18,026 nucleotides of DNA from Chloroflexota bacterium. Its GTDB lineage: Bacteria > Chloroflexota > UBA6077 > CF-72. The position numbers and the translations under genes were made by a program. The notes below the pieces were generated by a model that was not told the origin of the DNA, ran no database searches, and worked only from the letters and a program-made list of their open reading frames with translations. Location: contig JAFAPL010000367.1 of assembly GCA_019247135.1 (NCBI GenBank), forward strand, positions 1-18,026. Reading direction: 5' to 3'. Below are positions 7,586-14,907 of this stretch, in pieces. Every line of letters starts with the position of its first letter. Positions within the stretch are counted from its first letter, which is position 1.

Positions 7586-9217
7586 CTAGCTGTGGACGTT
7601 GGCTGGTTCGGGCGCCTCGGCCCAGGACTGGCGCATTGCCTTCTTGTCGAACTTGCCCACACTCGTTTTCGGAAGCTCCGCGACCACCACGTACCGATCT
7701 GGCAGCCACCATTTCGGGAAGTGCTGCGAGAGATACTCCATGAGCTCATGCTCCGTCAGCGAGTCGCGCGCGTCGGCGCGCGGCACGACGCAGGCCATCG
7801 GGCGCTCGGACCAGCGCTCGTCCGGCATGGCGATCACGGCCGCTTCCAGGACCTTCGGGTGGGCCATCAAGGCGTTTTCCAGCGCTACGGATGAGATCCA
7901 CTCGCCGCCGCTCTTGATCACGTCCTTGGCGCGATCGGCGATCTCGATATAGCCGTTGGGGTGAATCATGGCGATGTCGCCCGTGCGGAACCAGCCATCA
8001 TCCGTAAACGAGCCAGAGCCGCGCTCGTCGTTGTAGTAGCTGGCAGCGACCCAGGGGCCGCGCGCGACGAGCTCGCCCATTGTTTCGCCATCCCACGGGG
8101 CCTCATCACCCATGGCGTCGACTATCCGAAGCTCGACACCAGGAACAGGGAGACCCTGAAACGCACGGTGCGCGAGCTGGGTGGACCGATCGGCGGTCGT
8201 GAGCTCCTCTCGCACACGGGAGATCGTGCCAATCGGTGTGAGCTCGGTCATGCCCCACGCGTGGAGAATGTTCAAGCCGACTTTGTCGTAGGCCTCGATG
8301 AGGCTGCGCGGCGCAGCCGATCCGCCGCACGCGATCCGCGTGACCGTGCTCAGGTCGTACTTGCCCGCTTGCAGGAGCGGCAGCGCTCCGATCCAGATGG
8401 TCGGGACACCGGCGGCGAGGGTGACCTTTTCGTCCTGGGCAAGCTGCAGCACATTGTCTGGCTGCATCGAATTGCCCGGAAACACCTGTTTGGCACCCGC
8501 GAAAGTGGCCGAGTACGGCAGTCCCCACGCATTGGCGTGGAACATGGGCACGACGGCCATGACGGTGTCGCGCTCGGAGACAGCGATCGTGTCAGCGAGA
8601 CACGCGCCAAAGGAGTGCATCGTCAGGGCGCGGTGGCTGTAGGCAACGCCTTTGGGGTTGCCCGTCGTGCCCGACGTGTAACACATCATCGCGGCTTCGT
8701 TCTCGTCCAGGCGCGGAAACTCGCAATGAGCGGCAGCACCCTGCAACAAGGCCTCGTAGTCCAGTTCGCCACCAGCATCGTTGTCACAGCCGTCGTCCAT
8801 CACGACGATCTTCTCGACCGACTCGAACGTGGGCAACAGTCTGCGGACGGCGGGCAGGAGCGAAAGGTCGACGAACAGGAAGCGATCAGCCGCGTGGTTG
8901 ACGATGTATGTGAGCTGATCGTCGAACAGACGGATGTTGAGCGTATGGAGCACGCAGCCGAGCATCGGCACGGCGAAGTACAGCTCCAGGTGCCGATGGT
9001 GATTCCACGCGAACGTCGCCACCCGATCGCCTGGTTGGAGGCCCAGACCCGTCAAAGCGTTGGCCAGACGATGCACGCGCTGCCCGAACTCGGCGTACGT
9101 ATACCGGTGGGCGCCAGTGACGCCACCGGTGACGATCTCACGGTCCGGGAACAGCCGTGTGCCACGCTCGAAGATCATCTGGAGCGTGAGCGGGTAATCC
9201 ATCATCGTGCCGCGCAT
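7586..9217 (-). CDS. AMP-forming fatty-acid CoA ligase (AlkK/FadD-like)
   Basis: 543 residues. Adenylate-forming signature YTSGTTGNPKG (180-190), the HAWGMTE box (319-325), RTGDIA (411-416) with the hinge region DRAKDVIKSGGEW (428-440), and the C-terminal catalytic lysine K522 in TSVGKFDKK are all intact. The start MRGTMMDYPLTLQMIFERG followed by RLFPDREIV resembles the medium-chain AlkK group. Members activate a carboxylic acid to acyl-AMP and then acyl-CoA in the cytosol; the chain length cannot be read from sequence. AAGGGGAGG lies 11 bases upstream of the ATG at 9217; M5 and M6 are alternative starts. It begins 39 bases after the peroxiredoxin stop. It could supply acyl-CoAs to the acyl-CoA dehydrogenase encoded across the divergent gap, which is inference. 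Confidence 0.93.
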   Translation of the reverse strand: MRGTMMDYPLTLQMIFERGTRLFPDREIVTGGVTGAHRYTYAEFGQRVHRLANALTGLGLQPGDRVATFAWNHHRHLELYFAVPMLGCVLHTLNIRLFDDQLTYIVNHAADRFLFVDLSLLPAVRRLLPTFESVEKIVVMDDGCDNDAGGELDYEALLQGAAAHCEFPRLDENEAAMMCYTSGTTGNPKGVAYSHRALTMHSFGACLADTIAVSERDTVMAVVPMFHANAWGLPYSATFAGAKQVFPGNSMQPDNVLQLAQDEKVTLAAGVPTIWIGALPLLQAGKYDLSTVTRIACGGSAAPRSLIEAYDKVGLNILHAWGMTELTPIGTISRVREELTTADRSTQLAHRAFQGLPVPGVELRIVDAMGDEAPWDGETMGELVARGPWVAASYYNDERGSGSFTDDGWFRTGDIAMIHPNGYIEIADRAKDVIKSGGEWISSVALENALMAHPKVLEAAVIAMPDERWSERPMACVVPRADARDSLTEHELMEYLSQHFPKWWLPDRYVVVAELPKTSVGKFDKKAMRQSWAEAPEPANVHS

Positions 9218-9256
9218 CTGCGTCTGAACCTCCCCTTATGCGTGCGCTCGAGGCGA

Positions 9257-9757
9257 CTAGTGGACGGCCATCGTACCGCTCGAGTGTTGCCTCAACGCGT
9301 CGAGAACCTCCTCGGCGGTTGGTAGTCGCGGCGGATCAGGCACGTCCCAGCGGTAGATGATGGAACCGTCGCGGTCGACAACCAACACGGCGCGGCGAAG
9401 CACGCCTCTCATGCCTGAGGGACTGTCGTAGATCAGGCCATACGCGTTGCCGAACTCGCGATTGAAGTCACTCAGAAGAACGACGTCGTCGGGCAGCTTG
9501 AGCTGGGCACGCCAGGCGTCGTGGGCCCAGGTGGAGTCGACGCTGATGCCGTAGACCTGAGCGCCGAGATTGCGGAACTGCTCGATCTTTTTTCCGAACT
9601 CGGAAAGCTCGTTCGTTCAACCCGGGCTGAAATCGAAAATGTAGGTGAGCAGCACGACGGGGCCGCGCTGCAGCGCGTCCGAGAGGCGGACAGTCTCCTT
9701 GCCGCGGACGGGGAGCTCGAAATCCGGTGCCTTATCGCCACGTTTCAGATTGGGCAT
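9257..9757 (-). CDS. Selenocysteine-containing AhpE-like peroxiredoxin (in-frame TGA at 9617-9619)
   Basis: 166 residues if the TGA at codon 47 is read through; the frame continues to a TAG at 9257-9259. The first part, MPNLKRGDKAPDFELPVRGK, is a classic peroxiredoxin N-terminus. The active-site segment is DFSPG-TGA-TNELSEF, where relatives have the peroxidatic cysteine (FTxxC, here FSPG-U). After the TGA the fold continues in frame: QVYGISVDS, then LSDFNREFGNAYGL, then AVLVVDRDGSIIYRW, matching AhpE/redoxin proteins to the normal length. There is no other cysteine in the protein, so termination at the TGA would give a fragment without any thiol. These enzymes reduce peroxides through a sulfenic or selenenic intermediate; with no resolving cysteine, it is of the 1-Cys type. 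The usual Pro of PxxxT/SxxC is Ile40. Alternative: a nonsense mutation or sequencing error at precisely that codon. Confidence 0.85.
9587..9607 (-). promoter_or_regulatory. Candidate bacterial SECIS hairpin in the peroxiredoxin mRNA
   Basis: Sixteen bases after the TGA, TTTCCG (9606-9601) pairs with CGGAAA (9596-9591) around an AGTT loop (9600-9597). A further C9607-G9587 pair is possible across an AAA bulge. Bacterial SECIS elements recognised by SelB have a short stem, a small loop with a G in its first two positions, and a loop roughly 16-37 bases after the UGA; this hairpin meets those criteria at the short end of the range. No folding software was run. Confidence 0.55.
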
Positions 9758-9787
9758 GGCGCTCGGAATTATGACACTCTCAAAGTC

Positions 9788-9820
9788 CGGGTCGGGGGAG
9801 GCTGCGCCCCCCCGCACCCG
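9788..9820. repeat. Strong GC inverted repeat in the peroxiredoxin/livM gap
   Basis: CGGGT (9788-9792) pairs with ACCCG (9816-9820), and GGGGG (9794-9798) pairs with the C-run at 9807-9813, enclosing a short loop. It lies about 30 bases upstream of the peroxiredoxin ATG and would be in that mRNA's leader. It could be an attenuator-like structure or a dispersed GC-rich intergenic element. There is no U-run next to it, so an intrinsic terminator is not supported. The rest of the gap 9758-10050 shows no gene I can support. Confidence 0.5.
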
Positions 9821-9954
9821 TTCGCTCCGTTCCGTCGCTCTCTTCCGGGGCGACCCCCCGCGTACGTGCTGCCGCTGCTCGCAGTGTTGCGTCGCTCGTG
9901 GCGCGCGCGTGCTGTCGCTCGGCGGCGAGATAGGGCAGGACGAGCGGCAATGTA

Positions 9955-9967
9955 GACAATAGTTGTC
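9955..9967. promoter_or_regulatory. Palindrome GACAA-N3-TTGTC, possible operator
   Basis: GACAATAGTTGTC is a perfect 5-base-arm palindrome in the gap between the divergent peroxiredoxin and livM operons. It overlaps the proposed -35 element of the livM promoter (TTGTCA at 9963-9968), so a bound dimeric regulator would occlude it. The regulator is unknown and a single short palindrome can arise by chance. Confidence 0.3.
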
Positions 9968-9991
9968 AGCGCGAAACGCCCCTGATAGCCT
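9963..9991 (+). promoter_or_regulatory. Possible promoter of the liv/acyl-CoA operon
   Basis: TTGTCA (9963-9968, 5 of 6 consensus) is followed after 17 bases by TAGCCT (9986-9991, only 3 of 6), about 60 bases ahead of the livM GTG. The -35 is good and the -10 poor. It is the best candidate in the gap. Confidence 0.3.
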
Positions 9992-10050
9992 CCGAGGCAG
10001 GTTAGCCAGCGTTTTGAGGTTGCTCTGGGGGGAGGGCGGATCGTGCAATC

Positions 10051-11127
10051 GTGGCGCGGCGTGGCGCTCGCGGAGGCCGTCTGAAGACGTCCAACATCTT
10101 GTTGGCCGTGCTGGTGCTCGCTGCGCTCGTCGCACTCGCGATTCCGTTCGTGGCGAGCGGGTTCCAAACCCTCGAGTTCGCGTACGCACTGATCTTCGCC
10201 ATCGCCATTCTCGGCCTCAACCTGCTGACCGGATTCTCAGGCCAGATCTCCCTGGGTCACGGCGCCTTCATGGCTATCGGCGCGTTTACGACGGCCATCG
10301 GCGTGCACACGTTGAAGTGGCCGTACGCCGCAACCATCCCGCTCGCGGCGCTTCTGTGTGCCGCGCTCGGGTGGATCATCGGCATCGCCGCGGGACGGCT
10401 GGAGGGGATCTACCTTGGCCTCGCGACGTTCGCGCTCGGAGTCGCGACGCCCGACATCCTCAAAAAGCAAACCTCCCTGACGGGTGGCGTCAAGGGCATC
10501 ACGCTTTCACCAGTGGTGTCGCCGATTCCAGCGTTGAGCGACGACCAGTTCTTTTACCTCCTTTGCCTGTTCATCACCCTCGTGTTGTTCCTGCTGGCAC
10601 GCAACATTCTGGGCGACCGGACCGGCCGAGCCTGGCGCGCCGTCCGCGACGGCGAGCTGGCGGCGTCGGCGTTCGGGGTCAATGTCGGGTACTACAAGGC
10701 ACTCGCGTTTGCGCTCAGCGCCGCCTACGCGGGCATCGCGGGTTCGCTGTATGGGCTGGCCACGGCGTTCGTCAGTACCGACGCATTTCCGTTCCAGCTG
10801 TCGATTGCGCTGCTCGTGGGCGCGGTGGTGGGCGGTATCGGGACCATCGGCGGCGCGCTGATCGGCGGATTACTGAATGAGTTCTTACCTATTTATTCGC
10901 AACAGCTGCTGTTGCCCGTGAGCAAGCCGCTCGCCAACGCGGCGCCGGGGGCAGTGCAGGGCCTATTGTTGCTGATTGTGCTCGGGGTCGCGCGAGGTGG
11001 CGTCGCGGGTCTGCTGAGCGACGCGTATCGACGCATTGGTGCAGCGAGGGAGTCAAGCGAGCGCGCGTCGGCGGCGCTCGGCGAGGAGGACGAGGCGCCG
11101 GCACCGGCGACCCCGAGCCCTGTGTAG
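10051..11127 (+). CDS. livM: Branched-chain amino acid-type ABC transporter permease LivM
   Basis: 358 residues in a strongly hydrophobic, multi-helix chain. The segment ILGLNLLTGFSGQISLGHG (about 53-71) is the LivM family hallmark. The cytoplasmic coupling loop NILGDRTGRAWRAVRDGELAASAFG (in two parts: NILGDRTGRAWRAVRD and ELAASAFG) matches the conserved motif that contacts the ATPases, and GIGTIGGALIGG follows near the C-terminus. The tail is Ala/Glu/Pro-rich. The start is GTG at 10051, with GGGGGGAGGG upstream but at a long spacing (about 14 bases), so the start is not secure. It forms half of the inner-membrane pore with LivH (14002-14883). Liv systems move branched-chain amino acids, but many homologues take other amino acids, amides or carboxylates, and the substrate cannot be read here. 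First gene of a seven-gene operon. Confidence 0.93.
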   Translation: MARRGARGGRLKTSNILLAVLVLAALVALAIPFVASGFQTLEFAYALIFAIAILGLNLLTGFSGQISLGHGAFMAIGAFTTAIGVHTLKWPYAATIPLAALLCAALGWIIGIAAGRLEGIYLGLATFALGVATPDILKKQTSLTGGVKGITLSPVVSPIPALSDDQFFYLLCLFITLVLFLLARNILGDRTGRAWRAVRDGELAASAFGVNVGYYKALAFALSAAYAGIAGSLYGLATAFVSTDAFPFQLSIALLVGAVVGGIGTIGGALIGGLLNEFLPIYSQQLLLPVSKPLANAAPGAVQGLLLLIVLGVARGGVAGLLSDAYRRIGAARESSERASAALGEEDEAPAPATPSPV

Positions 11128-11154
11128 CGACGTTTTCGGAAGGAGAGATTGCGC

Positions 11155-12528
11155 GTGAGATCCGCATCGATTCGAACGGTCTTGTTCGGGCTGTTCAGCG
11201 TAACCATCGCAGCCTGTTCGAGCGGGGCATCAACGCCCGCGGCACCCGCGGCCACAACGGCGCCGGCAGCGCCCGCGGCAACAACGGCCCCAGCGGCTGC
11301 CGCTCCCGCGGCAACGACAGCGCCAGCCGCGGCTGCGCCGGGCGCAACGCTTTCAGCAAGTGACGTGGGTGTGACCAAGGACACCATTCTGATTGGTGGA
11401 ACCGATCCACTCAGTGGTCCAGCGGCAGCCTACGGCACGATCCCGAAGGCGGCCGACGCGTACTTCCACTACGTCAATGACAACGGCGGCGTCAACGGGC
11501 GCCAGATCAGCTACAAATACCTCGACGACGCCTACAACCCGGCCCAAACGGTGCCGCTCACCAAACAGCTCGTCGAACAGGACCAGGTGTTCATCATGTT
11601 CGGCGGTCTCGGCACCCAGTGCCAGACTTCCGTACGCGACTATTTGAACAGCAAGAAGGTCCCACAGGTATTTGTCGCAACCGGTGCAACGACGTTCTCA
11701 GCTGAATTCGACAAATTCCCGTACACCTACGGATGGCAGCCGGCGTACCAGGGTGAATCGCTGATTTACGCGCAGTACATCGAGAAGAATACGCCGAACG
11801 CAAAGATCGGCGTCATCTACCAGAATGACGATTACGGTCAGGATTACCTGGACGGCCTGACCAAGGGTCTGGGCAATAAAGCCGACGAGATGATCGTCGA
11901 CAAGGAAGCCAACGATGTGGGCGCGCCTGACCTCAGCTCGCAAATTCTGAAGCTGAAGAACTCGGGCGCGGACACTTTGTTCGTCTTCGAAACGCCGTCG
12001 CCGGCCATCAAAGCCTTGGTGGCGACGTCGCAGGCAGGCTGGAAGCCGACCATCTATCTGAACTCGGTTGCGAACCCGGTGCCGTATGTCCAGGCGGCGC
12101 AGAAGGCGGCCGGCGATCCGTCGTCGGTCGACGGGATCGTCACCGTTGGCTATCTCAAGGACCCGGCAGATCCGGGGCAGGCCAATGACCCCGGCATCCA
12201 GCAATACAAGCAAATCATGAGCAAGTACTACCCGGACGGGAAGCCCGAAGACTCGTTCAACATCTACGGCATGGCCACGGCGTGGAGCATGGTCGACGCG
12301 TTGAAGAAGGCGGGCCCGAATCTTACGCGGCAGAATCTGCTCGAAACATTGAGCAACCTGAGCGAGACGGATAACCCGTTCGTTTACAGCGGGATACCCG
12401 TCAAGAACACGTCCAGCGATCACTACACGATTGCGCAGGAGTACGTCGCGAAGTACGACGCCGGCAGCTCGGTGTGGAAGCCGATCTCACAGCCGATCGA
12501 CGTGCGGGGGCAGATCAAGTTCCCCTGA
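11155..12528 (+). CDS. Substrate-binding lipoprotein of the Liv-type ABC transporter
   Basis: 457 residues. A signal peptide ends in the lipobox TIAAC (lipidated Cys 21), so the protein is membrane-tethered outside the cytoplasm. A low-complexity Ala/Thr/Pro linker (29-62) then leads to a type I periplasmic-binding fold of the LivK family: ILIGGTDPLSGPAAAYG, the YVNDNGGVNGRQISY segment, and KIGVIYQNDDYGQDYLDG. The chosen start is GTG at 11155 because AAGGAG is 9-10 bases upstream; a TTG at 11149 is a less likely start, too close to it. It lies between livM and livG, 27 bases after the livM stop, and certainly serves this transporter. Ligand unknown: members bind branched-chain amino acids, amides, or aromatic and other carboxylates. 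Confidence 0.92.
   Translation: MRSASIRTVLFGLFSVTIAACSSGASTPAAPAATTAPAAPAATTAPAAAAPAATTAPAAAAPGATLSASDVGVTKDTILIGGTDPLSGPAAAYGTIPKAADAYFHYVNDNGGVNGRQISYKYLDDAYNPAQTVPLTKQLVEQDQVFIMFGGLGTQCQTSVRDYLNSKKVPQVFVATGATTFSAEFDKFPYTYGWQPAYQGESLIYAQYIEKNTPNAKIGVIYQNDDYGQDYLDGLTKGLGNKADEMIVDKEANDVGAPDLSSQILKLKNSGADTLFVFETPSPAIKALVATSQAGWKPTIYLNSVANPVPYVQAAQKAAGDPSSVDGIVTVGYLKDPADPGQANDPGIQQYKQIMSKYYPDGKPEDSFNIYGMATAWSMVDALKKAGPNLTRQNLLETLSNLSETDNPFVYSGIPVKNTSSDHYTIAQEYVAKYDAGSSVWKPISQPIDVRGQIKFP
11239..11340 (+). repeat. Low-complexity Ala-Thr-Pro coding repeat
   Basis: The linker of the binding protein is built from repeated units of the form APAATT and APAAAAP, encoded by near-repetitive GC-rich DNA. 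It tethers the binding domain to its lipid anchor. Such linkers are common in Chloroflexota solute-binding lipoproteins, which supports the guess about the organism, and are prone to length variation by slippage. Confidence 0.75.
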
Positions 12529-12529
12529 C

Positions 12530-13306
12530 GTGCCGCCGCTGCTTTCGGTCGACAACCTGAGCATTCGCTTCGGCGGCGTCACCGCGCTCGACGACGTCTC
12601 GTTCGCTGTCGAGCGCGGTCAGATCGTCGGCCTGATCGGGCCGAACGGCGCAGGTAAGACGAGCCTCTTCAATTGCATCAGCCGCCTGTATCAGCCATCG
12701 GGCGGCAGTATTCGACTGGAAAACCAGGAACTGCTCGGGCTGCGAACGCACCAGGTGATCAAGCTGGGCATCGCGCGAACCTTTCAGAACGTGGCGTTGT
12801 TCGGGCGGATGAGCGTGCTGGACAACGTGCTTGTCGGCGACCACGCGCGCATCAAGTCGGGCCCTGTGTCCTCGGCACTGCGATTGCCAGCCGCGCAGAT
12901 CGCTGAGCGTGAGGCGCGTGAACGCGCCCTGGCCGCCCTCGACGTGGTCGGCCTCCGGCACATGGCGCAGACGACAGCTGGGGCGCTGCCATTCGCGGTA
13001 CAGAAACGGGTCGAGCTGGCGCGCGCGCTGGTGGCGCGACCGCAACTGCTCCTGCTCGACGAGCCCGCGGGAGGCTTGAACCACACCGAGGTGCGCGACC
13101 TCAGCAGGCTCATTCGTCGCGTGCACGCCGATTACGACCTCACGGTGCTCCTGGTGGAGCACCACATGAACCTGGTCATGAGCATCTCCGACCACGTGGT
13201 GGTGCTCAGCTTCGGACGAAAAATCGCCGAAGGTCCGCCTGACGTGGTCCGCAACAACGCGGCGGTTATCGAAGCCTATCTCGGAGCGAGCAATGCCGCT
13301 GCTTGA
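12530..13306 (+). CDS. livG: Liv-type ABC transporter ATPase LivG
   Basis: 258 residues from GTG at 12530, two bases after the stop of the binding-protein gene; an earlier in-frame start at 12431 would overlap that gene deeply and precede the normal N-terminus LLSVDNLSIRFGGVTALDDV. Walker A is GPNGAGKT (37-44), the family block GIARTFQN is at 80-87, Walker B is LLLLDEP (173-179), and the switch histidine lies in LVEHHMNLVM. The signature region reads LPFAVQ (153-158), where the family usually has LPYGQ; the normally conserved glycine is alanine. No ribosome site is apparent, so translation is probably coupled to the upstream gene. It pairs with LivF to power transport by LivM and LivH. Confidence 0.94.
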   Translation: MPPLLSVDNLSIRFGGVTALDDVSFAVERGQIVGLIGPNGAGKTSLFNCISRLYQPSGGSIRLENQELLGLRTHQVIKLGIARTFQNVALFGRMSVLDNVLVGDHARIKSGPVSSALRLPAAQIAEREARERALAALDVVGLRHMAQTTAGALPFAVQKRVELARALVARPQLLLLDEPAGGLNHTEVRDLSRLIRRVHADYDLTVLLVEHHMNLVMSISDHVVVLSFGRKIAEGPPDVVRNNAAVIEAYLGASNAAA

Positions 13307-14000
13307 GCTGGGCGCGTTGATGGCTGGCTATGGCCATCGACGCGTTCTGCACGAGGTGGACCTCGCCGTCGACGAAGGGGAGATCGTCGCCATCCTCGGC
13401 GCTAACGGCGCGGGCAAGACGACCACCTTGCGGGCAATCTCCGGTGTGGTCCAGCGAGCGGGAAAGCTCCTGTTCAACGGAAGATCGCTGCTCGGCACGG
13501 GCCCGGCGGACGTAGCTCGGCTCGGGATCGCCCACGTACCCGAGGGACGCGGCACGATGGGCCAACTCACCGTGCTGGAGAACTTGCAGCTCGGGGCCTA
13601 TGTGCGGCGCGATCGCGACGTCGGTCGCGATCTGGAGCGGGTATTCGAGTATTTCTCGATCCTGCGGGAGCGGCGCAAACAGCTTGCCGCGACCCTGAGT
13701 GGGGGCGAGCAGCAGATGCTCGCTATCGGGCGTGCGTTGATGGCCCGGCCACGTTTGTTGCTGTTGGACGAGCCGTCGCTGGGACTGGCGCCACTGATCA
13801 CGGCAAGTATTTTCCAGATGATTCAGGCGATCAATCGCGATTCGGGGGCCGCGGTGTTGTTGGTGGAGCAGAACGCCGTGGCCGCCCTGGACATCTCACA
13901 TCGCGCCTACGTTCTGGAAGCGGGACGGGTTGCGGTGAGCGGCGCAAGCGCGGAGTTGAAGGAGCACGCCGGCGTCCGCCGGTCCTACCTGGGGTACTGA
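13293..14000 (+). CDS. livF: Liv-type ABC transporter ATPase LivF
   Basis: 235 residues, the usual size. Walker A GANGAGKT (36-43), signature LSGGEQQ (135-141), Walker B LLLLDEP (155-161) and VLLVEQNAVAALDIS are all canonical, as is GIAHVPEGRG (78-87), which is diagnostic of LivF. The ATG lies inside the last codons of livG (14-base overlap), so the two ATPases are translationally coupled, as expected for a heterodimer. It is cytoplasmic and membrane-associated, hydrolysing ATP for uptake. Confidence 0.96.
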   Translation: MPLLELGALMAGYGHRRVLHEVDLAVDEGEIVAILGANGAGKTTTLRAISGVVQRAGKLLFNGRSLLGTGPADVARLGIAHVPEGRGTMGQLTVLENLQLGAYVRRDRDVGRDLERVFEYFSILRERRKQLAATLSGGEQQMLAIGRALMARPRLLLLDEPSLGLAPLITASIFQMIQAINRDSGAAVLLVEQNAVAALDISHRAYVLEAGRVAVSGASAELKEHAGVRRSYLGY

Positions 14001-14001
14001 G

Positions 14002-14883
14002 GTGAGTGCGTTTGTCGAGCAGGTGATCGCGGGGGTGGCCGCGGGCGGGATTTACGCCAGCCTCGCGCTGGCCCTGGTGCTCATCTATCAGGCCATGGGC
14101 CTGATCAACCTCGCCCAGGGCGAGTTCGCGATGTTCACCGCCTTCATCTGCTTCACGCTCCTGACGGTCGCCCAACTGCCATACGCGGCCGCGGTGACGA
14201 TCTCGGTCGCCATAGCCTTCGTGGGCGCCTTCGCCATCGAGCGGCTGGTCGTACGACCGTTCGAACGAGGATCACCGCTGGTCATCCTGATCGTCACGCT
14301 CGCGCTGTTCGAGATCGTGAACTCGATCGCCGGATTCATCTGGGGCTACTCGCCGCAATCCTTCCCGTCTCCGTTCCCGGCGCGCCCGATCAACGTGGGT
14401 GGGGTTCTGATCTCGATTCAGGACCTGGGCATTATCCTCGTGAGCCTCATCATGCTTGGTTTGCTGTACCTGCTGTTCAACCACACCAGGCTGGGACTCG
14501 CGATGCGCGCCGCGGCGCTGTATCCAGACGTAAGCGCGCTGCTGGGTATCAGGACTGGCCTGATGCTCGGCCTCGGCTGGGGGCTGGCCTCGGCGGTAGG
14601 CGCGTTGAGCGGGATTCTCGTCGCGCCGGTGGTTCTCCTCGAGCCGAACATGATGCAGGGCGTGATCATCTATGCGTTGGCCGCGGCGGTCTTGGGAGGC
14701 ATCGACAGTCCAGTCGGCGCCGTGGTTGGCGGAGTGGTGCTTGGAGTGGCGCTGGCGCTGATTGGCGCCTATTTGCCTGCGCTCGCGGACATGCGACTGG
14801 CGCTGTCGCTGTTGTTGATCGTGGTGCTGCTGGTCGTGCGCCCGACGGGACTGTTCGGACACCATCAGGCGCGCCGGGTCTGA
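14002..14883 (+). CDS. livH: Liv-type ABC transporter permease LivH
   Basis: 293 residues, start GTG at 14002, one base after the livF stop. The N-terminus GVAAGGIYASLALALVLIY and the segment GLINLAQGEFAMF are the LivH hallmarks. The coupling loop HTRLGLAMRAAALYPDVSAL is present, followed by LGGIDSPVGAVVGGVVLG and a short C-terminal end ending in RPTGLFG. Eight or so hydrophobic helices are apparent. It forms the second half of the membrane channel with LivM. The gene order livM-SBP-livG-livF-livH differs from the classical livKHMGF order but is complete. Confidence 0.95.
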   Translation: MSAFVEQVIAGVAAGGIYASLALALVLIYQAMGLINLAQGEFAMFTAFICFTLLTVAQLPYAAAVTISVAIAFVGAFAIERLVVRPFERGSPLVILIVTLALFEIVNSIAGFIWGYSPQSFPSPFPARPINVGGVLISIQDLGIILVSLIMLGLLYLLFNHTRLGLAMRAAALYPDVSALLGIRTGLMLGLGWGLASAVGALSGILVAPVVLLEPNMMQGVIIYALAAAVLGGIDSPVGAVVGGVVLGVALALIGAYLPALADMRLALSLLLIVVLLVVRPTGLFGHHQARRV

Positions 14884-14907
14884 TCAAATTAAACCAAAGA
14901 GAGAGCC

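Noticed and set aside
7961..9325. 454-codon plus-strand open frame
   Set aside because: It is antisense to the intact CoA ligase, and its product has no recognisable motifs.
9617..9619. Peroxiredoxin as a pseudogene by nonsense mutation
   Set aside because: The TGA is precisely at the catalytic residue, no other defect occurs in 166 codons, a SECIS-like hairpin follows, and a second independent TGA-at-Cys gene lies 8 kb away. It cannot be excluded without the genome's Sec machinery.
9617..10189. 190-residue minus-strand ORF ending at the peroxiredoxin TGA
   Set aside because: The first 144 codons are non-coding intergenic DNA read in frame; the peroxiredoxin homology starts at MPNLKRG (9757).
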